The position numbers and the translations under genes were made by a program. Below are positions 57,207-64,000 of a stretch of 64,000 nucleotides of DNA, piece after piece (position 1 is the stretch's first letter; each line of letters begins with the position of its first letter). The DNA is from Geminocystis sp. NIES-3708 (GTDB taxonomy: Bacteria; Cyanobacteriota; Cyanobacteriia; Cyanobacteriales; Cyanobacteriaceae). The stretch is taken from contig NZ_AP014815.1 of NCBI RefSeq assembly GCF_001548095.1, forward strand, positions 1,735,656-1,799,655, in the 5' to 3' direction. Below the pieces are notes generated by a model, which saw only the letters and a list, made by a program, of their open reading frames with translations, did no database searches and was not told the DNA's origin.

Positions 57207-58546
57207 TGTCGTTACAACAAAGATTAAATCGTGGTTTGATCTTGATTCTCTGTGTAGTATTGTTTCTTCAATGGTTGGTAACAGATAAGATGATTAGTGC
57301 TGTTATCGAAAAACAAATAGCCATTCATCTAAATCATGACAGCGATTCTATTCTCACAACCCTTAAACCTAATAGTAATAATCAATTGTCTGTGGATAGC
57401 TTTCATATCGAGGAAGTTTACAATCAAGCATTTTCAGGACAATATTATGTATTAGTCATTGACAAAAAATTATATTACTCAAAGTCTCTACAAAATGTAC
57501 CTTTGAAGATTAAACATTTAGGTGTCGGAGAAACAATGCTTTACCATTTAGATGATGGTCCAAAACATCAATCACTACTTGTTTTAGGACGTAGTTTAAA
57601 TCTATTGGGACACCAAGTTAGTATCACCGTTGCTGAAGATTTAACCGCTGTCCATGATGATATTTTTCATATTCGTTTTATCTATTTGGGTTTATGTTTG
57701 ATAATCTTATTTTTATCTATTTTTTTACAAGCTCTAAATATTAAACAAGGTTTAAAACCACTTAATCTGATCCAAAAACAATTAGTAGATATTGGTAACG
57801 GTAAAAAACAACAGCTTACGGTGAACAAAGCACCAAAAGAAATTAAACCTTTAGTGATTGAATTTAACCGTCTTTTATTATTGGTCGTACGCCGTTTGGA
57901 ACAATCACGCACAGCTATCGGTAATCTAGCTCATGCTTTAAAAACTCCACTAGCAGTACTTTTTAGAATTGCAGAAAACCCCATTTTTACCGAGTATCCT
58001 GAATTACAACAACAACTGTTAACACAGACATCAGCTATTCATCGTTACATTGAACGTGAACTAAAACGTGCTCGTATTTCTGGAGGTCAGCAAACAACTA
58101 CGGTGTTTAATCTTTATGAGGAATTGACTGTCCTAATAAATTTGTTGAACAACATTTATGCAGAAAAAACTTTACAAATTGAATTTAACACACCAAATGA
58201 GTTAGTCAATTTTGATAGAGAAGATTTACTCGAACTAATCGGTAACTTGCTTGACAATGCTTGTAAATGGGCTAAAAAGCGTATTTTAGTTGAAATCAGC
58301 TTTACAGAAAATTTAGTTGTGATAATAGCGGATGATGGTATTGGATGTGACAACGCGGAGATTCCATTACTTACCCAGCGTGGGTTGCGTTTAGATGAAT
58401 TAATTAAAGGACATGGTTTAGGTTTAGCAATTGTTAATGATATTGTCGAATTCTATGGCGGTTCATTGGATTTCCGTCGCAGTGATGAATTAGGAGGTTT
58501 TCTGGTTACAGTAATTTTGCCCTTGGGAAAAAAAGATTGGAAATAG
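57203..58546 (+). CDS. PhoQ-like membrane sensor histidine kinase
   Basis: The 447-residue kinase has two membrane segments (about 9-28 and 158-178) flanking a periplasmic sensor domain of about 130 residues, then a HAMP-like linker. The phosphoacceptor is His244 in NLAHALKTPLAVL, the PhoQ-type H-box. The ATP-binding domain has the N box LIGNLLDNACKWAKK, the G1 box ADDGIGCD and the G2 box GHGLGLAIVND. It starts inside the response-regulator stop, giving tight coupling. The signal is unknown; PhoQ-like domains often sense cations or membrane stress. Confidence 0.92.
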   Translation: MMSLQQRLNRGLILILCVVLFLQWLVTDKMISAVIEKQIAIHLNHDSDSILTTLKPNSNNQLSVDSFHIEEVYNQAFSGQYYVLVIDKKLYYSKSLQNVPLKIKHLGVGETMLYHLDDGPKHQSLLVLGRSLNLLGHQVSITVAEDLTAVHDDIFHIRFIYLGLCLIILFLSIFLQALNIKQGLKPLNLIQKQLVDIGNGKKQQLTVNKAPKEIKPLVIEFNRLLLLVVRRLEQSRTAIGNLAHALKTPLAVLFRIAENPIFTEYPELQQQLLTQTSAIHRYIERELKRARISGGQQTTTVFNLYEELTVLINLLNNIYAEKTLQIEFNTPNELVNFDREDLLELIGNLLDNACKWAKKRILVEISFTENLVVIIADDGIGCDNAEIPLLTQRGLRLDELIKGHGLGLAIVNDIVEFYGGSLDFRRSDELGGFLVTVILPLGKKDWK

Positions 58547-58599
58547 CCTTATTTTTAAGTTTTAATTTAACTACGTTTGCTAAGTTGGAAAAGAAACAG

Positions 58600-58638
58600 A
58601 GATTAGAATTTTTCTTCCGTAGGGGATGACTCTAATCT
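58600..58638 (+). other. Stem-loop between the two-component operon and the RTX gene
   Basis: AGATTAGA (58600-58607) pairs perfectly with TCTAATCT (58631-58638) around a 23-base loop containing TCTTCCGTAGGGGATGA. It lies 28 bp upstream of the RTX-protein start codon, close to its ribosome site (GAGG). It might be a transcript leader structure or a weak terminator; no T-run follows. Confidence 0.45.
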
Positions 58639-58665
58639 ATCTTAGTAAGCAAAAGAGGTATACTC

Positions 58666-61600
58666 ATGGCAACTCCTTTTTCAGTTTTTGGTGGCTCTAA
58701 TACATCTACACTCACGGATGCTCTTTTAGCACCCAATTCAGGCATCGTCATCCCCTCAAATTCAATTCTGTTAAAAGCATCTAGTCAAGATGCAGTCAAT
58801 TTTTATGATGGAAGTCTCACCCCTCTAGGTATTAGCTCAGGGTTGCTCCTAACTTCAGGTACAACACCCGGAACAACTAACACTGTCGGCTGGTTTGGTA
58901 ATGATAATAGCGGTACAAGTGGTTTTTATAACGGCGATGCAGACATTGATGCGGTAGTGAACACCGTTTTTCAAACCCAGTCTTATGATGCCACGACATT
59001 ATCCTTCGATTTCAACGTAACCGATTCAACCGCTACGTCTATCAGTTTTGATCTCGTTTTCGGCTCTGATGAATATCCCGAATGGGTTGATGCCTTTGTT
59101 GATTCCGCTATTGTTATGGTCAACGGGGTGAATTACGCATTGTTTAACCATGATCCGAACCATCCTTTAAGCGTTATCAGTGCCAACTTAACTGCTGGTT
59201 ATTTCCAAGATAATGCCAACAATGTTTTACCAATTGAATATGATGGTGTTAGCCATGTATTAAAGATTATCGCACCCATTAATAGCGGTACAACCAACCA
59301 CATCAAAATTGGTATTGCTGACACAGGGGATCATATTTATGATAGTGGTATATTTATTTCTAATTTGTCAGCAGGTAACATTCCGGGATCTGGCGTAGTG
59401 AGTACACCCCCCAACTCAGGTACGGACAATAGTGATGTAATAACGGGTTCTGCACAGGATGAGTTTATTGATTTAAAAGGAGGCAACGATATTGCCTATG
59501 CCGGTGCAGGAGATGACATTGTTGTTGCTGGTGCGGGAGATGACTCTGTCTATGGGGGGAGTGGTAATGATCAGATCAAGGGTGATGGGGGTAACGATAT
59601 TCTTGATGGTGGTGATGGCATTTCTGATACAGTTATCTATGGTGGAAATACCAATGAATATAACGTTACATTCAATCTGGATGGTAGTTATACTATCACT
59701 GATAACAAAACGGACGCTACCTCTGAAGGTAAAGATACTCTGAGCAATATCGAATTAGCCAAATTTAGTAATGGATTATTTGCATTAACGTCAACTGGTT
59801 TGAGTTCAGTGGGAAATCCTCCCCCTCCTCCAACGAACACCCCCGGTTTGGTTCTTATTAGCGGTGTTAGTTCGGCGGGAAATGTCCTGACTGCAACAGT
59901 AAGTGATCCAGATGGCATATCTAGTGGAATCAGTTATCAATGGCAAACTTCTAGTGATAATGGAGCGACTTGGACTAATGTAGGGAGTGATAGCAAAACT
60001 TACACTGTTACATCGGCTGATATTGGCACACAAGTTCAAGTAACTGCTAACTATATCGATAATGGTGCTATATCCGAATCCCCTGTCAGTTTACCTAAAA
60101 CTATTCTGGAAACGAAAACTGGTGATTTAGTTGTAACCTTATTAAACCTCAAAGCTCCCCTAGGATCAAGTACCATAAACCCGTTAACAACTTTAGTACA
60201 GGATGCTATTGATCTTGGTTTATCTCCTAACACAGCGGCGATCGCTATCAAAAATGTTTTGGGTCTTCCTAGTGACATCCAACTCCAAAGTTACGATGCC
60301 TATGCAGTTTTACAGTCCAATTCCACAAACGCCAATGCCCTTGCCGTAGAAAAAGTTGCGGTTCAAGTTGCCATTCTCACTTCACTGTCTGACGATGATA
60401 CGGGCTTAAATTTAACCTCTGCGATTATTAATGCCGCTACAAATAACCAGACGTTGAATCTTGCTAACGCAAATGACCTTGCTAATATTCTCGGACTTGA
60501 TATTACAGGTTTAACCACAGCTAATTATCCTCAACCCCTCAGAGAAATTTTTGACAGAAATAAAAGTATGTCCGATGCGATCGCCGATGGAGGTGATGTT
60601 AGCGTCATAGAAAAAGAATGGCAAGATTTACTTAGTATCAACGATGGTATTAATTCAACATCAATAGCCGATTTGAGTATCCACATTAATCAAGCCCCCA
60701 TAGGAACGGCAATAGCAACCTTACCTGAAGGTACAGAAGGTTCAGCTTATATCCTTAATACTAACGATTTACTAGCAGGTTTTAGTGATCCAGAAGGGGG
60801 TATTTTGTCAGTAACTAGCTTATCTGCAAATATTTCAGGCACTTTTATCGATAATCAGGATGGCACATGGACTTTCACCCCAAATACAACAAACTATAAT
60901 GGACCGGTAGAACTCACTTATTCGGTCACTGATAACCAAGGTGCTAATATATCGGCAAACCAACTATTTGTTATTGCACCGAATACAGTAACTCCGATCA
61001 ATAGTGATCCCATCGGTTCAGCTACAGCAGTTCTGGCTGACGGTAGTGAGGACATAACTTATACTATTAATGCGAGTGATCTGCTACAAGGTTTCAGCGA
61101 TGCCGATGGTGATACTCTCTCTGTTGATGCCTTGACGGTTGATAACGGTAACTTGGTGGACAACCTTGATGGTACTTGGACGTTGAACCCAAATCTCAAT
61201 TACAACGGCTTAGTCAACCTCAGCTATAACGTCATTGATGGTAATGGTGGGATTGTCCCAGGTAGCCAAAGCTTTAATTTGGTTGCTGTTAATGATGCTC
61301 CTACAGTATTTCAAGCTATTACTAATCAAACAGCAAATGTGGGGAATAAATACAGCTTTACCTTTGATGCTAATACTTTTAATGATGTAGATGCAGGTGA
61401 CAGCTTAACTTATAAAGCAACCTTAGGGAATGGTAGTGCCTTACCAAGCTGGTTAACTTTTAATGCCACCACTAGAACTTTTAGCGGTACACCTACAATT
61501 AACAGTGTAGGAACTCTAAACGTACAAGTAACAGCCCAAGATAATAGTAACAGTAATGTCAGTACAATCTTTAACTTAACAGTATCGAATAGTATTAATG

Positions 61601-62412
61601 GTACAACTGGAAATGATAAATTGACTGGTACTAATAACAACGATGAGATTAATGGACTTGCCGGTAATGACACTCTCAATGGTAGAGCTGGTAATGATAT
61701 TCTTAATGGTGGTACGGGTAATGACTCCCTTGTTGGGGGTATTGGTGCTGATACCCTGATTGGCGGTGATGGCAACGATATTTACTCAGTCGATAATCTG
61801 GCGGATATTGTAACAGAAGAGAATAATAATTTAACGGTGGGAGGAATTGATTTAGTTAATGCCAACATTAATTACACTCTGTCAGCGAATTTAGAGAATC
61901 TCAATTTAATCGGCAGTAGCCTGACCAATGGTACTGGCAACAGTCTCAATAATCAAATTGTCGGCAATGGTCGTGGTAATGTCATAAATGGATCAGAAGG
62001 CAATGATACTTTGATAGGAAATGCAGGTAATGATACCTTAATCGGTGGGATAGGTGATGATATTTTGAATGGTGGAGCGGGAAATGATTCTCTCACAGGA
62101 GGTAGTGGCATGGATATTTTCCGATTCAATTCAACTTCAGAGAAAACTGACCGAATTTCTGATTTTGTCCAAGCTGATGACACTATAGCTGTTTCCAGTG
62201 CTTTTGGAGGAGGCTTAGTCGCAGGTACATTAAAGATTGAACAATTTACAATAGGGAATATTGCCACTAATAGTACTCAGCGTTTTATCTACAATTCCAC
62301 CAGTGGAGCATTATTTTTTGATATTGATGGTAATGGTGCGACTAAAGCTGTTCAATTTGCAACTCTAAGTCCTAATTTAGCAATTGATTATCAAGACTTT
62401 TTAGTAATATAG
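58666..62412 (+). CDS. Large secreted RTX/cadherin-like adhesin with choice-of-anchor L domain
   Basis: The 1248-residue acidic protein lacks a Sec signal peptide, fitting type I secretion through C-terminal RTX repeats. Its N-terminus (about 1-235) resembles the 'choice-of-anchor L' domain, including FDLVFGSDEYPEWVDAFVDS. RTX calcium-binding nonapeptides GGxGxDxxx occur at about 265-320 and again at 980-1165. Between them lie an Ig-like domain (about 395-475), two tandem cadherin-like domains with NYNGPVELTYSVTDNQG and NYNGLVNLSYNVIDGNGG, and a He_PIG-type domain ending LPSWLTFNATTRTFSGTP. It probably acts as a surface adhesin or matrix protein. The two-component pair immediately upstream may control it. 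Confidence 0.9.
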   Translation: MATPFSVFGGSNTSTLTDALLAPNSGIVIPSNSILLKASSQDAVNFYDGSLTPLGISSGLLLTSGTTPGTTNTVGWFGNDNSGTSGFYNGDADIDAVVNTVFQTQSYDATTLSFDFNVTDSTATSISFDLVFGSDEYPEWVDAFVDSAIVMVNGVNYALFNHDPNHPLSVISANLTAGYFQDNANNVLPIEYDGVSHVLKIIAPINSGTTNHIKIGIADTGDHIYDSGIFISNLSAGNIPGSGVVSTPPNSGTDNSDVITGSAQDEFIDLKGGNDIAYAGAGDDIVVAGAGDDSVYGGSGNDQIKGDGGNDILDGGDGISDTVIYGGNTNEYNVTFNLDGSYTITDNKTDATSEGKDTLSNIELAKFSNGLFALTSTGLSSVGNPPPPPTNTPGLVLISGVSSAGNVLTATVSDPDGISSGISYQWQTSSDNGATWTNVGSDSKTYTVTSADIGTQVQVTANYIDNGAISESPVSLPKTILETKTGDLVVTLLNLKAPLGSSTINPLTTLVQDAIDLGLSPNTAAIAIKNVLGLPSDIQLQSYDAYAVLQSNSTNANALAVEKVAVQVAILTSLSDDDTGLNLTSAIINAATNNQTLNLANANDLANILGLDITGLTTANYPQPLREIFDRNKSMSDAIADGGDVSVIEKEWQDLLSINDGINSTSIADLSIHINQAPIGTAIATLPEGTEGSAYILNTNDLLAGFSDPEGGILSVTSLSANISGTFIDNQDGTWTFTPNTTNYNGPVELTYSVTDNQGANISANQLFVIAPNTVTPINSDPIGSATAVLADGSEDITYTINASDLLQGFSDADGDTLSVDALTVDNGNLVDNLDGTWTLNPNLNYNGLVNLSYNVIDGNGGIVPGSQSFNLVAVNDAPTVFQAITNQTANVGNKYSFTFDANTFNDVDAGDSLTYKATLGNGSALPSWLTFNATTRTFSGTPTINSVGTLNVQVTAQDNSNSNVSTIFNLTVSNSINGTTGNDKLTGTNNNDEINGLAGNDTLNGRAGNDILNGGTGNDSLVGGIGADTLIGGDGNDIYSVDNLADIVTEENNNLTVGGIDLVNANINYTLSANLENLNLIGSSLTNGTGNSLNNQIVGNGRGNVINGSEGNDTLIGNAGNDTLIGGIGDDILNGGAGNDSLTGGSGMDIFRFNSTSEKTDRISDFVQADDTIAVSSAFGGGLVAGTLKIEQFTIGNIATNSTQRFIYNSTSGALFFDIDGNGATKAVQFATLSPNLAIDYQDFLVI

Positions 62413-62765
62413 AAAGTTGTGGTTATGTTTTATGATTCTTAGTAATTAAGTACTCATGCCAAATTAATTTTGTATTTACTGTTTAGTTATATTTCTTTCT
62501 TAGAGAGAGTTTTTATTAATTTGTTTAAGAAAAAAATACATAATTAATTTTACTTATTTACTAACAATTAATTTTGTCTAGATATTTTGGATTATTTGTT
62601 TATATTTCCTTGAAAGTTTTTAAATACTTATTCTCTGAGTAAAAAAATAGTTTTGTCAATATTGGTGAGGACATTCAGAACTAATATCCATAAAATGTAT
62701 TTTAAAATATCAAAAATAAGTTACACACTTTTTGAGTTATTTATTATTAATTGAAACAGAAAAAA
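62413..62765. other. AT-rich intergenic region
   Basis: About 350 bp between the RTX gene and the terminator following gltD. It is very AT-rich, with poly-T and poly-A stretches, and shows no convincing ORF or repeat. The tail after the RTX gene may hold its transcript end. Confidence 0.5.
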
Positions 62766-62780
62766 AGGGCAAAAAGCCCT
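62758..62780 (-). terminator. Rho-independent terminator downstream of gltD
   Basis: AGGGC (62766-62770) pairs with GCCCT (62776-62780) around AAAAA. Read on the minus strand this gives a compact GC-rich hairpin followed by TTTTTT. It lies 33 bp after the gltD stop codon. Confidence 0.85.
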
Positions 62781-62812
62781 CTCGAAAAACTCAATAAATG
62801 GGGGATAATTTT

Positions 62813-64000
62813 CTAAGGTAAATCGGTATATCCCATCAGGAAGCGATCACATTCTTTAGCGACATCACGCCCTTCATTAAATGCCCACACTACTAAACTT
62901 TGACCCCGACGACAATCACCAGCGGCAAACACGTTAGGGATACTTGTTACATATTTCCCATATTCGGCTTTAATATTACTACGATTATCGGTTTCTAATC
63001 CCATTTGTTCTAATAATAATTGCTCAGGACCGAGAAAACCCATCGCTAATAAAACTAATTGTGCAGGTAATCTTTTTTCTGTACCTGTAATTGGTTTAGG
63101 AATAAAACGTCCTTGTTCATCTCTTGCCCATTCCACCTCCACTGTATGCACGGCAATAACATTACCTTCAGAGTCTCCCTCGAATTTAGTGGCAGTTGTA
63201 GTATAAACTCTAGGGTCATTGCCGAACTTAGCAGCGGCTTCTTCTTGTCCATAATCGAGACGATAAATTTTGGGATATTCGGGCCAAGGGTTGTTTTTTG
63301 CTCTGATTTCTGGGGGCTGAGGCATAATTTCTAACTGGGTTACGCTATTGCAACCATGTCTTACAGATGTACCAACGCAATCTGTACCAGTATCACCACC
63401 ACCGATAATCACGACATCTTTACCTGCGGCGGAAATTAAACCTTCTTGATTTTTGTTTAAAACGGCTTTGGTGTTAGCGGTAAGAAAATCCATAGCAAAA
63501 TGAATCCCTTTGAGTGATCGTCCTTCTATGGGCAAATCACGAGGTTTTCCAGCACCGATGGCAAGGATAACAGCATCATTTTCTTTTACTAAAATTTCCG
63601 CAGGAATATCTTTACCAATGGCACTATTACAGACGAATTTTATTCCTTCTTCTTCTAATACTCGGATACGACGCATGACAACTTGTTCTTTATCAAGTTT
63701 CATATTAGGAATTCCATACATTAATAATCCACCGGGGCGATCGTCTTTTTCGTAAACAGTGACAGAATGTCCAGCTTTATTTAGTTGTGCGGCGGCAGAT
63801 AAACCTGCTGGACCTGAGCCTACAATAGCAATCTTTTTACCTGTCCGTTTTTCAGGGGGTTGAGGTGTTACCCAACCTTGATCCCAACCATGATCTATGA
63901 TAGAACATTCTATGTTTTTGATGGTAACGGGAGGATTGTTGATTCCGAGTACACAAGAACCCTCACAAGGAGCAGGACAGACTCTACCAGTAAATTCAGG
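62813..64000 (-). CDS. gltD: Glutamate synthase small (beta) subunit GltD, partial
   Basis: The frame is open from the window edge to 62813, giving 395 of about 490 residues. At the edge it reads [20 protein letters not shown], the iron-sulfur cysteine motif, then the FAD-binding [20 protein letters not shown] and [19 protein letters not shown]. Further on lie the NADPH-binding [20 protein letters not shown] and the C-terminal [20 protein letters not shown]. GltD supplies electrons from NADPH to the large subunit GltB for glutamate synthesis. The gene's 5' end is outside the window. The internal ATG at 63721 is not the real start. Confidence 0.95.
   Translation of the reverse strand, partial: PEFTGRVCPAPCEGSCVLGINNPPVTIKNIECSIIDHGWDQGWVTPQPPEKRTGKKIAIVGSGPAGLSAAAQLNKAGHSVTVYEKDDRPGGLLMYGIPNMKLDKEQVVMRRIRVLEEEGIKFVCNSAIGKDIPAEILVKENDAVILAIGAGKPRDLPIEGRSLKGIHFAMDFLTANTKAVLNKNQEGLISAAGKDVVIIGGGDTGTDCVGTSVRHGCNSVTQLEIMPQPPEIRAKNNPWPEYPKIYRLDYGQEEAAAKFGNDPRVYTTTATKFEGDSEGNVIAVHTVEVEWARDEQGRFIPKPITGTEKRLPAQLVLLAMGFLGPEQLLLEQMGLETDNRSNIKAEYGKYVTSIPNVFAAGDCRRGQSLVVWAFNEGRDVAKECDRFLMGYTDLP

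Noticed and set aside
59480-62100. Regular short repeats that might be mistaken for a CRISPR array
   Set aside because: They are the in-frame GGxGxDxxx codons of the RTX protein, with no constant spacer lengths.
58666-62412. Antisense ORFs of 75-121 codons inside the RTX gene
   Set aside because: They are proline-rich mirror frames of Gly/Asp repeat codons and show no independent start signals.

Overview
The window is a 64 kb stretch of chromosome from a low-GC unicellular cyanobacterium, probably of the Geminocystis/Cyanobacterium kind (an inference from gene content and base composition, not a database match). The evidence includes the sulfolipid genes sqdB and sqdX, a Tab2-type photosystem translation factor, a photosystem-accumulation-factor-like protein, the split RNA polymerase gene rpoC2, GuaB3, and twelve exact HIP1 octamers (GCGATCGC).

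Layout. 1-4.4 kb: a TPR lipoprotein-like gene and the sqdX/sqdB pair with a small exported protein between them. 4.7-13.3 kb: a lone DEAH helicase, coaX, a UbiA-type prenyltransferase, and a 1809-residue signalling protein (kinase-like, AAA ATPase, GAF, PAS, GGDEF). 13.5-14.7 kb: a small membrane protein followed by decayed MerR and Uma2 genes. 14.7-22.1 kb: a seven-gene co-directional polysaccharide cluster (two methyltransferases, an acetyltransferase, three GT4 glycosyltransferases, a Wzy-like polymerase). 22.3-30.4 kb: mixed housekeeping and accessory genes, a ParE-type toxin/antitoxin pair, an IS4-family element stopped by one nonsense codon, and a peroxiredoxin-fold/2OG-oxygenase fusion. 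30.5-33.5 kb: an insertion hot spot where an IS1 element and an IS982 element have both landed in one Uma2-family gene, beside an intact Uma2 gene. 33.6-38.7 kb: leuD, tab2, lpxB, a cNMP/EAL protein and an FTR1 iron permease. 38.8-39.4 kb: tRNA-Gly(GCC) and a 388-bp ORF-less element whose structured RNA resembles HEARO/IscB omega-RNA. 39.5-47.3 kb: cysteine synthase, small proteins, guaB3, a PLP decarboxylase, MscS and an oligopeptide-binding lipoprotein. 47.5-56.1 kb: rpsT-tatD-rpoB-rpoC2 on the minus strand, with rpoC1 absent. 56.5-62.4 kb: an OmpR/PhoQ-like two-component system followed by a large RTX/cadherin-like secreted protein. The window ends inside gltD.

The most unusual items are the solitary omega-RNA-like element upstream of cysK, the doubly interrupted Uma2 gene with both target duplications readable, the multidomain signalling protein whose kinase domain has lost both catalytic aspartates, and the oxygenase fusion whose thioredoxin-fold half lacks a recognisable peroxidatic cysteine.
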